This document shows, piece after piece, positions 1 through 9,724 of a stretch of DNA of 64,000 nt. The stretch covers positions 13,852,557 through 13,916,556 of the forward strand of contig NC_048548.1 of NCBI RefSeq assembly GCF_902806685.2. The letters run 5' to 3'. Numbering within the stretch: the first letter of the stretch is position 1; every line of letters starts with the position of its first letter. Under the pieces are notes generated by a model. That model had not been told where the DNA came from. It did not search any database and saw only the letters and a program-made list of their open reading frames with translations. The DNA comes from Maniola hyperantus (lineage: Eukaryota > Arthropoda > Insecta > Lepidoptera > Nymphalidae). Made by a program: the position numbers and the translations under genes.

Positions 1-330
1 TTGCCAGGTTGCCAAACCTAATAGCCGGACAGACCAGCCAGTTTGGCCGGACATTTGGGTAGAAAGGCATTTGGCCGGACACCCTACATTATTGAGGATT
101 TTGTGTCTTAGTATTAATAGGTAGGTACGACAAAAAAATTGTATGTAAAATCTTGTTGTCGGGCGGCACTGCCGCCTGCGGGAGCGACCGACAGTCGACT
201 CGCCTGCGCTCGTTTGCGAAATGTAAAAAGCCTAACAAAAGCCGGACAAGCCGGACACCGTTTATTTTGGCCGGACACGCAATCAAAAAGCCTACCTATG
301 TCCGGCTTTATCCGGACGCCTGGCAACTCT
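1..330. repeat. Short repeat region with clustered GCCGGACA motifs
   Basis: GCCGGACA occurs about six times on the plus strand (near 23, 46, 74, 242, 250 and 272) and once as TGTCCGGC near 299. The outer edges carry TTGCCAGG and CCTGGCAA, so the block may be a decayed foldback element. ORFs of 60-70 codons here are short and lack coding character. The family is not identified. Confidence 0.4.
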
Positions 331-434
331 GCCTATACCTAAGGTTATCGCACCTATACTAGGGTAAGGCTACCTGTACGTACGTAGGTAATTTGTATGA
401 TGGAAGCAAGAGCTGCGTCAAGCTCAGCCTCTAG

Positions 435-570
435 CACTCTACTATCTTCATCGTTATCATCATCAACCGATAGACGACCACAGCTGGGCATGGTCTCTTG
501 TAGGCACTTCCACACGCCACAGTCTTGCGCCGTCGACATCCAGCGGCTCCCTGCCGCTCGTTAAATGTCC
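435..570 (-). mobile_element. RTE-like LINE, 3' end fragment
   Basis: On the minus strand this reads as a decayed C-terminal reverse-transcriptase tail with a W-I-Q-A-A-Q-like core (here degraded to STAQDCGVWKCLQET), followed by an (ATG)n-like 3' end. The same tail is better preserved at 40773-41030, 27965-28312 and 21225-21395. A family with an (ATG)n 3' terminus suggests an RTE-clade element; the clade assignment is an inference from memory. Confidence 0.6.
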
Positions 571-2212
571 TAACTCCAAATTTCAGTAAAGCCTAAAACA
601 GCTAAGAAGCCTATCAACAAGCTGAGCAAGGAAATTTAATCTCAAACGTTGACACAACGTTGACACAGGCTACTTAATAATTACCTAATCCGTAATCGTC
701 TACCTACCTATTAGGTACTTAGATGGATTAGGAAATGCCTACTCGGCAGATTTTTATTTTTTTTACTTGTCGCTATGACAAGTGTCACCGCACCCCTGAC
801 AAGATTTCAGAGACTTTTTTAGACTTTTATTTAACTCGGCAGATAAGGTTCTTACCTACTTGTCTACCTGCCTAATCCTCTGGGTAAGAAAGGTTACCTA
901 AGCACCCATATAGAGGTAGGCAGGGAAGCGGGGGACTTAAAGTACCTACCTAACTACTTACCTATAGGTAGGTATACCTAAGTAGTTACCTAGTTGAACC
1001 CGGTGCGGGATAGCGCAGGTGACGTGCGGGTGTGCGGGACATCCCCCCGCCTCATTCCCCGATCACCTTCACGACCTGTTGCGGACTAAGTATCCTATAG
1101 GTATAATAGATAGGTAGGTATACCTATTTGACAGATGTCAATTCAGGATCAAATTGAGATCTTAGTCACTCTCTAGTAAGTAGTCTAGTGCTGTGTCGTC
1201 AGTCGTCACGCATTGTTGCCATCGCGTCATGTCTGTTCCCGCCTTTAATCAGTTAAACCGTCATTTGAAAAACCTTGACTAATTAACCCGATTCCCCATT
1301 GTAGGTACGCGACGATCTAAATTCTAAAACCAACAATTATCAGCATTACGTTATCGATGAAAACGAGCGAATATTCTAAAAAACTAACTTTAATCCGTTG
1401 CGATAGAATCGCGTGAGGTGTCAAATTCTTAACCGTGAACTGTTCACTACGATAATCGTTAAAAAAAAACAACTAATCACAACACTAAAAACGTGAGGGG
1501 ACGTTACTGATTAGGAAACGCCTTTGTCGCTAGCTCGCTTCTGATTGGCTGAGACGTTGTGAAGGCGGAGCTTAGAAGGCGGGAGGAACGTTTTAGGGTT
1601 GTCTCCTTCAAGAGTTATCGATAAATGAGGTTTTTTATGGTGTTTTTTTGCATGTTGTTTTTCGGATGATGGATAATTTATGGGTTGGGAGTGACACGAG
1701 TTCCGCTTGGCGTGTGGGAAGCGACTTATGGTGAGCGATGGAAGGTTTCTGACGAGGGTTACTGGGTCGTATGGGGTTTAGGGTTACTATACTTTGTCGG
1801 TGACTACATTGTAGGTAAGTGTTGTATTAAGTTACCGTAGTGGACGCGTTATTTATGCGAAACAGTAAACAATAGGTAGAATTTCAAATTAGTGGGAAGG
1901 TAAGTATACCTAGTGTTGTGATTTACCGCGAAAAATACTTATAAGTACTACTTATAGGTATTTTTGCTTCTATTTTACCTGAACAAATTAACCCTACCTA
2001 TTGGTACGATAACGGTACCGATTCATTTAAAAAGCAGTTACTAGGTACCAAATTAGGTACGGTGGAAAATCATTTTAAACAGAGGATATTATCTATAGCT
2101 ATAGGTTTGGATAATATTATGCCGAGTACCTACCTAGATATTTTAAGCAGATAGGTAGGGACCTAAGTACTAACCTACTTCAGTTACAGAAGGTAGGTAC
2201 CACTTGCTCTAT
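571..2212. other. Non-coding stretch rich in TAGGTA/TACCTA
   Basis: No exon or gene is supported. TAGGTA and its complement recur densely. 999-1085 holds a fragment of the GC-rich foldback family seen complete at 46149-46295. 1480-1815 is less AT-rich and contains an inverted CCAAT motif (GATTGGCTGAG, near 1541), GGCGGAGC and GGCGGGAG motifs, and a strong donor-like TAG|GTAAGT near 1813. That could mark a promoter and non-coding first exon on the plus strand, but nothing else supports it. Confidence 0.4.
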
Positions 2213-2412
2213 AATGGTGACGGAAAACTTTATGAAGAAACCTGCATCCTACTTGAGAATTTTCTGTCAAAGTAAAGGTTCTCAAAGATGTGTGATGTCT
2301 GCCAATCCACACTTGGTCAGCGTCGTGGACCATGGCGTATAGCTGTATTCAACACCCACCTCATTCTGAGTGGAGACCCGTGCTTGTAGTGCGATGGAAT
2401 TAATGACAATCA
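2213..2412 (+). mobile_element. SINE family S1, 5'-truncated fragment
   Basis: The body of the S1 tRNA-derived SINE (complete on the minus strand at 48175-48510) is present: a TGGTGA..GAAAAC start, then TCTGCCAATCC.CACTTGG and GGAGACCCGTGCT. The tRNA-like head is missing. Confidence 0.65.
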
Positions 2413-2470
2413 CGCAAGCAAGTGATATACTTGGGTACCTAATTCGCACAAACTACAACTGCTCTCGCAA

Positions 2471-2665
2471 AAGGTGGATGACTGATCTATCAACGCACAG
2501 CTCAAACTACTGGACGGATCGGGCTGAGACTTAGCATGCAGATAGCTATTAGGTATGACGTAGGCATTCGAGAAGATTTTTGAAAAATCAACCCCTAAGG
2601 GGGTAAAATAGGAGTTTGAATTTTGTGTAGTCCAGCTGACGAAGTCGTGAGCATTAAGTTAGTTT
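2471..2665 (-). mobile_element. Repeat family B copy (5' CTAGCTTATGCTCGCGACTT type)
   Basis: On the minus strand it runs from the family's CTAGCTTATGC-like start (degraded) through the CACCCCCTTAGGGGTTGA segment, the TAGCTATCTGCATGC segment and GATAGATCAG. The terminal AGTC repeat is lost. This is a short non-coding lepidopteran interspersed repeat with at least a dozen copies in the window. Confidence 0.75.
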
Positions 2666-2750
2666 CATATAGGTAGGTAGGTAGCCAGTAGGTATGAAAT
2701 CATAAAAATGAAACCTATGACTTAAAATTGATCTACCTAATTAGAAATAC

Positions 2751-3240
2751 AAAAAACCAGCTAAGTGCGAGTCAGATTCGCGCACTGAGGGTTCCGTATA
2801 CTACAATCGTATTTTATCGATATTTTGCACGATAAATTAAAAACTATTATGCCTAAAAATAAATAAAAATCTGTTTTAGAATGTACCTACAAGTAAAGCC
2901 CTTTCATATGATACCCCATTTCGTATAGTATAATTTTACTTTAAAAGTTGAAAATAGCAATATTAGTTCATGAACACTTTTTAATTTTTTTCTTGTGATG
3001 TAACCACAAATTCACGGTTTTCAGATTTTTCCCCTAATGTCTGCTATAAGACCTAGGTACCTACCTGCCAAATTGCATGATTCTAGGTCACCGGGAAGTA
3101 AGTACCCTGTAGGTTTCTTGACAGACCGACAGACAGACAGACAGAGACACAGACAGACAGAGAGACAGACAGACAGACAACAAAGTGGTCCTATACCTAA
3201 GGGTTCCGTTTTTCCTTTTGAGGTAGGTACGGAACCCTAA
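2751..3240 (-). mobile_element. MITE-like repeat family A copy with (GTCT)n microsatellite
   Basis: Near full-length copy bounded by a CCAG..AAGTGCGAGTCAG end and a GTACGGAACCCTAA end. Internal inverted GGGTTCCGTA / TACGGAACCC motifs and a GACA microsatellite are present. This matches the known lepidopteran class of MITEs that carry a hitch-hiking GTCY microsatellite. The Gln/Asp/Arg-rich ORF at 3037-3240 is only a translation of the microsatellite. Confidence 0.8.
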
Positions 3241-3514
3241 AGAATATCTTAAAGCTAAAATAGTACTTAATTGTTTGAATTATTAAGCTAACATGTCCTG
3301 CCATTATATTATTATCCTGCTCTATTGTAACCATAGCTGGATCCCATAATAACGCAAAAAGCGATAAAAACTTAACGAGGTGTTATTGAATTGCTCGAAC
3401 ATACAAACCGACAATTTGTGCAAAAAATATAACGGCCAAGAGAGTTGGCTTGAAAGGCCCTTGAAAGGGTTCCATAATATCTATTGGTAGGTAAGTAGGT
3501 AGGTAGGTAGATAC

Positions 3515-3737
3515 ATCTAAAATCTAAATAAAAGAAAAAGGTGACTGACTGACTGGTCTTTCAACGCACCGCTCAATTTACTGGACGAATCGGGCTAAAA
3601 TTTAGCATGCAGATAGCTGTTATGACGTAGACATTCTATACTTAAGAAATGATTTTTCTTATCGGTAAGGAACCCTGGAAAAAAAAAGAAGTTTCATTGT
3701 CCACGATTTAACCGCAGGCGTGGGCACTGGGCTAGTT
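3515..3737 (-). mobile_element. Repeat family B copy, diverged
   Basis: It contains AATCTAAATAAAAG, GGTGACTGACTGACTGG, a diverged TCAACGCACCGCTCAATTTA segment and TTTAGCATGCAGATAGCTG. The distal part is degraded. Confidence 0.65.
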
Positions 3738-4004
3738 CATTACGAAACGAAAATAAAACGATTCGATGAAAGAAACCGGTGGCCGTAATAAACGGGATCG
3801 AGTGTCGACCCAAAAAGAGAATATGAACCTCTTAAAAAACAAATTAGACTTCAAATGGTGGGAGGCTGATTACATCATTTTGTAGGCGTCCTCGGTCTCA
3901 CTGCTAGCGGTCACAGCGGTCCACAGTTCTAAGTTCAGAGTTCTGCGTTCTGTTGTCGAAATTGTGACAAATTCCTACTTCAAAATGTTTGTTTCGTGGT
4001 CGTT

Positions 4005-4350
4005 CTATTGTTAGCCTAGTGGTAAAGTGGTTGAGATTCGGGGGGGTCAGGGGTTCGAACTGGGGCACGTAAGTACATCTAACTTTCGCGTTATTGCGTT
4101 TTTCGTAATAAGATTACCAATGGTGAAGGAAAACATTGTAAAATCTGCCAATACGCACTTGGCGAGCATGGTGGACTATGGCCTTCTCATATTGCGTTTT
4201 GCGTAGTTAGATATCAATGGTGAAGGAGAACATTGTGAAGTCTGCCAATCCGCACTTGGCCAGCATGGTCTATGGCCAAACCCCTTCTCATTCTAAGATG
4301 AGAACCGTGCTCAGTAGCGAGCCGGCGCGGGCGATGGATTGTTGATGATG
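4005..4350 (+). mobile_element. SINE family S1 with tRNA-like head and internal duplication
   Basis: A tRNA-like promoter is visible: an A-box-like TTAGCCTAGTGGTAAAGTGG and a B-box-like GGGGTTCGAACTGGGG. The S1 body follows. A body segment of about 98 bp is tandemly duplicated: ATTGCGTTTT starts at 4093 and again at 4191, each followed by ATGGTGAAGG, TCTGCCAAT.CGCACTTGG and CTTCTCAT. This is pol III-type retroposon DNA, not a functional tRNA gene. Confidence 0.75.
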
Positions 4351-5013
4351 AGTCTTCACAATGTAGCTACCTACCTAAAAATAACTAGACATTACTGGAA
4401 ACAGTGGACGCTAGACCTCTAGTACCTAGTGGTGGGATTGACACCTTATAAAACGGCCAAATTGTACGCGCCGATCGGTATTTCGGTCTGAATGTGCGTA
4501 GAGCTCAAGTTATTTTGGATTTAATTTATTTGGATGACATTTTCGAACGACTAATATAAATTGGGACCCTATTTTCGTTAATTGTTCACAATAAAATTTT
4601 AATGTATGCAGAATACCATACCTACCGATGCCGGTGATTGTAAAAAATAACGTTATAAAAACCCGTTTTAGAAATACTTAGATATCGTATAAAATACCTG
4701 ATATTAAAATTTTTCGTTATTATTTTATTTATGGAGTGACAGTTTACCGCTACCTATCCATAGTCTATACATACCTATCTAGTATCTAGTATCTAGTACA
4801 CTTACCTTACTACCTAGGTAAGTAAGAAAGAGAACTTGGTGGTAAAAAGGCCCAACGGACAAACTCAGTTGCAATGCCGCTATCAAAGCGGCATGACACC
4901 ACAGGAGGTGAATTTTATACAAGCGGAGCGCTGGCAACGTAAAACACCGCTCTCGCAATGCAGTTGGCGCGTAGTTACCAGGGTCGCATGAGTGTTAAGG
5001 AGGTGTGCCTTAC
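4351..5013. other. Intronic or flanking sequence, no feature
   Basis: AT-rich sequence with scattered TACCTA. A purine-rich stretch follows 4820. I see no gene, RNA or well-defined repeat before the exon donor at 5012-5013. Confidence 0.5.
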
Positions 5014-5133
5014 CGGGGTACTGCCACAGGGGTGGGGCAGGCGCGGGGGCAGGGGTCGGCCACGCCAGCGGGGCGGGGCGGTCGTCGCAGAGCACGTTGG
5101 CCACGCCCACCGTCATGGCCGCCTGCGCCGCGT
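5014..5133 (-). CDS. Internal coding exon, unidentified minus-strand gene (most 3' exon seen)
   Basis: A 120-bp GC-rich exon on the minus strand, with acceptor ATTCCAG|AC and donor CCCCG|GTAAGG. Read after one base from the previous exon, it encodes DAAQAAMTVGVANVLCDDRP followed by a Pro/Ala-rich stretch ending PPLWQYP. Both ends are phase 1. That fits the phase-1 donor of exon 29783-29981 exactly (G|AC gives Asp), implying an intron of about 24.6 kb. The repeated AP motif suggests a flexible linker and no catalytic motif is visible. No stop codon is reached, so the gene continues below position 5014, probably left of this window. I do not recognise the family. Confidence 0.65.
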
Positions 5134-6320
5134 CTGGAATCACAACAATGAGGTTTTATATCTGCATTGACTGCGTGCTCGTTGCGAGCTGCTCATTAAA
5201 AATATAACAGTTTATTTTATGGGGAAAAATATGGCGAAAACAATTTAAGGTAATAGACATCAGCTATGAAATTATGTCAAAATAAACGTTTTTAGGTACG
5301 TCACGTTACATTTTTCCCATTGCTCCATTCACATTGGCCAAACACATTCGGCGAGTGCAGTCAAAGTGGATACAGCGATAGGTATAGGTTTGATAAACGC
5401 TGCTTGCGAATTGCATCAACAATAAAAAGTCCTTTGATGTTTACAGTATGAAAATCCACGAAAGTTGGCGGACTAGTCTAGTTTAACGCTGAGCCTTTCC
5501 CTACTAGAACTACAAGCTACGCGAAACACGTTGTACCTAACTAAGGTGTTTGCTCGTAGATCGCACTCTCAACCTCTGCCAAAATCTTTTGATTTTTGTT
5601 TTTGTTTTGTGAATTTTTTGGTGTTGCGTCTATTCGTTGCTATAAAAAGTTTCTTCACTAATAAAATCGGGAGTCGTATTGTACCTACCTACCTAACACT
5701 ATTAATTTCTTCACAAAATTAAATTTATTTTGTGATCTTCAACTCTCACGTCACTGGCACGGTACGCAGCCATTCTAGAAACTATCATACCAGAGACAAG
5801 CATGTGTATCACGCGCTGACATTCTACCTACCTGGCGTGCCAGCTTACCAGCACCTAGCAAACGATTCACCTGGCATGTGTATTACGCGCCTAGTGGTAG
5901 ATAGGTATCTTTACCTAAATGACAAAGTTTGGATGTTTGCTACTCATACCTAGTTTCTAGAAACTTTCAGCTTTTACAGAGGCGTCTTTACCTATGGTGC
6001 AGAGTGTGCGGCGCACACGGGCGCCGGGTCTAAGGGGGCGCCGAGCGCCCTCTACCTAATGCGACACCTTCAAAGATGCGTCGATGCCGGCGCTCTCAAA
6101 GACCCTGCGCTCGTGTTATGGCCGACGCCGTCATCATTTAAAATTGCACCATTTGCATCTGAATATCCGTTAGAAAATATAACTGTTAGTATTCCATTTT
6201 GACCCTGCTCCTACTAGACTAGAGGGCGCCAGGGTACTGGTTGCACACGGGCGCCACAAGGGCTAGAGACGCCTGTGAGCTTTTATAAAATAACGAAGGT
6301 CTCGCACGCGCTGGCTCTCT
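5134..6320. other. Intronic stretch without recognised feature
   Basis: Mostly AT-rich sequence. 5732-5953 contains two related short blocks (CATGTGTAT.ACGCGC at 5800 and 5876), and 5990-6270 contains GGGCGCC-rich repeats. None reads as an exon with splice sites in a compatible phase. Confidence 0.4.
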
Positions 6321-6327
6321 CTCTATA

Positions 6328-6520
6328 AGCGGCACACAATACCTAATGTAGGTACATCGACCTCTAGAAAAAGATTTCGGCTTTGTAGAGCGTTAAATTG
6401 TCTCTGTCACTCAAACCTATGTGACGTTTTGTCGGTCTCAACGACAGAGACAATGCTCTACAAACCGCTCTCTCTTCTCTTTCTAATGGTCAATGTAGGT
6501 ATTGCATTCAATATAAGCTG
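6328..6520. mobile_element. Foldback MITE family E copy
   Basis: Inverted halves: GTACATCGACCTCTAGAA and TTTGTAGAGCGTT on the left mirror AATGCTCTACAAA and TTCTAATGGTCAATGTA on the right, around a GTGACGTTTTGTCGGTCT centre. Complete copies lie at 33906-34091 and 44848-45048. Confidence 0.65.
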
Positions 6521-6800
6521 GCGTATTTCCACTTGAACGTAAACAATAGGGGTATAATAAACCAAACACTCATAGAGCCCTTTCATTTTTAAAGGAACCG
6601 GTTTGACATTAGGTATAGGTATCTATTTTGTTGAATACTAAATCAGAGTTGATACTTTTGAATATTCATAGAATAATTAGGTAGGTATCTATGTGATAGG
6701 TATGTCAATTTGTCAATTAAATTAAAATAATGATTAAAATACGTTCAAGAGAATTATTTGTGCATCACGACTTAGGTAGATGCTTGTTGAATACATTTAA

Positions 6801-6977
6801 GCCTCAATAGCTCAACCGGTAAAGGAGTGGACTGAAAACCGAAAGGTCGACGGTTCAAACCCCGCCCGTTGCACTATTGTCGTACCTACTCCTAGCACAA
6901 GCTTGACGCTTAGTTGGAGAGGAAAGGGGAATATTAGTCATTTAACATGGCTAATATTCTTTTAAAAAAAAAAAAAT
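6801..6977 (+). mobile_element. SINE family S2 (tRNA-derived)
   Basis: The A-box-like TAGCTCAACCGGTAAAGGAG and B-box GGTTCAAACCCC are correctly spaced, as in a tRNA. The body runs through CGTACCTACTCCTAGCACAA and AATATTAGTCATTTAACATG and ends in a short A-tail. It has sisters at 35672, 41956 and 49115. The head does not fold into a complete cloverleaf with a 3' stem, so I call it a SINE, not a tRNA gene. Confidence 0.8.
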
Positions 6978-7589
6978 TTAGATCATCGTCTTTAGGTACT
7001 ATTTTCACATGGCACTGTAGAAGGTGATTTCACCCCCTTGGGTGAAATTACCTCTAACAAACATGTCGAAAGACGAATTTCCACTGAACTAACTAACTGA
7101 ACTCTTCGAAGTTTAAAAAAAATCTGAGTGGTATTTATATATTTTGCTTACATTGTTAAAAAGAAGATAACATAGGGAAAGTATTAAAACTGTTTGCAAA
7201 AGTGTTTACAAAGAATTCACCTGCCACAACTTAATCGTATTGTTATTGCTAATGACGGTCTCAAATGGAAACACTCCCCAGCTTATTTTGAATGCACTAG
7301 GTATACATTATTTTCTGCCGCGTAGGTACTGTAGGTACCTACCTACCTACTAGGTATAACAGACATAGCGGACCGGAAACGAAACCGGTCCGGCCCGGTT
7401 CCGTAGCTAATGGGCACAGCGCAACGGATTCATACAATTTATTAGCTCATTTCTTTATCGCTGTTGCTTCAGCTTAGGCTTAAGGGAAGCTACAATCAGA
7501 CAGGGCAATCAATTTTAGAGGTACCTAGGTACTTAGTACTTACCTATCACAATAGGGTATTTGACACCAAGCGAGAAATAATCCGTATA

Positions 7590-7815
7590 CCTACCCTTAT
7601 ATAAATGTGAAAGTGTGTTTGTTTGTTGGTTTGTCCTTCAATAACGTCGCAACGGTGCAACGGATTGACGTGATTTTTTGCATGGGTATAGATAAAAACC
7701 TGGAGAGTGACACAGGCTACTTTTTATACCGGGAAATCAAAGAGTTCCCACGGGATTTTTAAAAAACTAATTCCAGTCGCGGGCATCAGCTATTAGGTAT
7801 AGGTAGTCTAAAATA
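7590..7815 (-). mobile_element. Repeat family C copy (CTAGCTGATGCCCGCGACTT type)
   Basis: It carries AAATGTGAAAGTGTGTTTGT, TTGTCCTTCAATAACGTCGC, ATTTTTTGCATGGGTATAG and, at the far end, GTCGCGGGCATCAGCTA. It is non-coding. Confidence 0.7.
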
Positions 7816-7845
7816 TAGGAGTAAAAATATAATATATTGAAAGTA

Positions 7846-7925
7846 ACGCCCCGCACACCCGCACAGCCCCCGCGCTAACCCGGTGCGGGCGAGCGCGGGT
7901 GACATGCGGGTGTGCCGGTTTCAGT
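7846..7925. repeat. GC-rich foldback family H, partial copy
   Basis: It shares ACGCCCCGCACACCCGCACAG and the AACCCGGTGCGG..GCGCGGGTG core with the complete element at 46149-46295. Confidence 0.6.
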
Positions 7926-8151
7926 TAAAACGAAACAGGCGATATTAACGCTGTCTCGTTGTAACAGCGTGTTTAGTCAGAGATAAGCTTGGACGATCTA
8001 ACCTAAGGACGCGCCTCGCATGATTATTCCCCTCTGTCAATAGTAATGGCTTTTTAATCCACTGCGTTTATAAACACTGTTTGCGGAATCGATTTTGTCA
8101 TTGTCAGAATCGTTTTCGATGTGTGACGACGTCTTACACGCTGGGTGAAAA

Positions 8152-8231
8152 ATGCCTGTTTGTGCCGTTAGTGAGTGCAAGAACAAATCAAACACATCAA
8201 ATTTACAAAAAGATGGAATTTCATTTCATAA
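8152..8231 (+). pseudogene. THAP-like first exon of the P-like transposase, remainder missing
   Basis: Reading from ATG at 8152 gives MPVCAVSECKNKSN, then about a dozen residues ending GISFHK. A Met-Pro-x-Cys start, Cys-x4-Cys spacing and a GISFH tail are typical of the N-terminal part of a THAP (C2CH) zinc finger. Immediately after comes a strong splice donor, AA|GTAAGT at 8232; without splicing, translation stops at TAA 8233-8235. The second Cys-His pair would lie in the next exon, which I cannot find between 8232 and 10279. The exon starts 164 bp inside the element end, leaving room for a promoter. What remains is too short to fold as a zinc finger alone. Confidence 0.6.
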
Positions 8232-8466
8232 GTAAGTATTTTTGGTGTAATAAACGCTTTCTATAAATTAAATTACATAAATTATTATAATAAAATAACA
8301 ATCGAGAACTTTACCGATTCAGTAATTGAGTACGTAATAATTCGGTAGAATCGAGTCACACTTCTCACGAGACTATATTTTGTTTTTTCTAAACAATTGC
8401 AACCCTCGATATATACAAATTAGGTTAAAATTTGAATACGCGTGAACAGTATGAAATTACGTAGTA

Positions 8467-8877
8467 GTAAAAATAACACTAGTCTCGTGGGAAGTGCGGT
8501 ATACTATAGACGGAGAGCCAGCGCTCAAAAAACTGTTTGAATTTACTAAGGCTAATTTTTTGCGCATACTGACCAGCTCTGTCCCCATATTCTGCTGACT
8601 AACCATTACAACTTTTATTTATATGCAATATACAAGTTATATAACAATTTTCAGCCTTAGTAAATTCATTTTATTACCTCGCAGGTACGACACCTTTGAT
8701 AGCGCACCTGAGTCACTGTTCTCAGGTTCACTTGACTGACCGCAGTATGTTTGTGTACGCAACCATTCTAATGAACTATATAAAAATTAGCCTTAGTAAA
8801 TTCAAACAGTATTTTGGGTCCTGGCTCTCCGTCTATAGTATACCGCACTCCCCACGAGACTATAGTGTTATTTTTAC
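8467..8877. mobile_element. 411-bp foldback MITE inside the P-like element
   Basis: Inverted ends of about 80-100 bp. GTAAAAATAACACTA, GTCTCGTGGG, CGGTATACTATAGACGGAGA and TTTGAATTTACTAAGGCTAA on the left recur inverted on the right, ending GTTATTTTTAC. A stray copy of one end lies at 8361-8392. No ORF of substance. Confidence 0.7.
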
Positions 8878-9374
8878 AAAATTTTTCAGTATTAGATTTA
8901 ATTGCGTAGGACATAAGGTTCGATTTTTAAGAATCATGTGATAGTGATTGCGGTTCGATTATCGATATCGATGAAAACATTTTCTTTATTATTAACGACT
9001 AAATTACCGTCTTCAAGTCAAGTAAAGAATAGTTATTATTAATTACCACAATTTTTTCGCTACCTATACTTGTAATAAAACTAGTCGATTTCTGTGATTT
9101 CACGTACTTAATACATTTAAAAAAATATTAAAGCAACGCAATTTTAGTGATAGGCGCGAAACGGGGTAGGGTGTCTCTGAACTGGGTAATATGTAGCTAA
9201 AAGGTGTACCTTTCTCAATGATGAGGATTAGGTAATAATTTATCATAATCGTTTTATTTTTACAGATTTCGATATTTTTACAGAGAGAATCGCCAAGAAT
9301 ATACATAACATTAACCTAATGGTAAATAATGACGTGTTAAAAATAGAAGAGGCCACCGTGTGTGTTTACTAATT

Positions 9375-9565
9375 TATTTTCATAGTATCATATCTGTCTT
9401 ATGGAATTTTGCTGTGGGGTAAAAGCGCCTGCCGCTTATTGAGAAAATTTTTGCATTGCTAATTTGTAAGGGCAATACGTGTAATATTTAATAACTTACA
9501 TTTAATTTTTTGGACAAAGAGTACACCATATTGGAATTACCATGTAAACCCAATGCGCAATAAAT
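9375..9565 (+). mobile_element. Decayed jockey-type LINE fragment
   Basis: It encodes LSYGILLWGK, matching MSYGILLWGN in the better copy at 41148-41651. A frameshifted stretch resembling IFALQKRAIR follows, then an AATAAATAAATGATTGATT 3' end. Confidence 0.55.
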
Positions 9566-9674
9566 AAATGATTGATTGGAAAGAAAAAAACATTTTATTG
9601 ATTGATATACCTACTAATTATGTTTGGTAGGCTTTTGCGCGGTCAGGTTTATTTTGTATTATATAATAATATAA

Positions 9675-9724
9675 GTCATTAACTTGGACGATCTAACCTA
9701 GATTAGAACGTCCAAGGTCATTAA
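9675..9724. mobile_element. 34-bp minimal relative of the P-like element with its own 8-bp target duplication
   Basis: Positions 9683-9716 begin CTTGGACGATCTAACCTA, the full 18-bp end of the 7988-10279 element. They close with a slightly diverged inverted copy, GATTAGAACGTCCAAG, with nothing in between. GTCATTAA flanks it directly at 9675-9682 and 9717-9724, a perfect 8-bp duplication. This is two terminal repeats abutted, inserted as a unit. Confidence 0.8.

Noticed and set aside
1600..1815. Non-coding first exon on the plus strand ending TAG|GTAAGT
   Set aside because: Only a donor-like site and loose promoter motifs support it; no downstream plus-strand exon is visible.
571..2200. Telomere-like (TTAGG)n repeats suggested by TAGGTAGG
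   Set aside because: The motif is TAGG/TAGGTA, scattered and on both strands, not head-to-tail TTAGG arrays.
3037..3240. Gln/Thr/Asp/Arg repeat protein
   Set aside because: It is a translation of the (GACA)n microsatellite inside a family A MITE.
6801..6875. tRNA genes at SINE heads (also 35672, 39860-39931, 41956, 48430-48508)
   Set aside because: A and B boxes are present, but each is followed by a repeated SINE body with A-rich or repeat tail, and no closed acceptor stem is seen.
8081..8266. 61-codon ORF overlapping the THAP-like exon
   Set aside because: It is in a different frame. The overlapping frame from 8152 has the MPVC/GISFH signature and a donor site.
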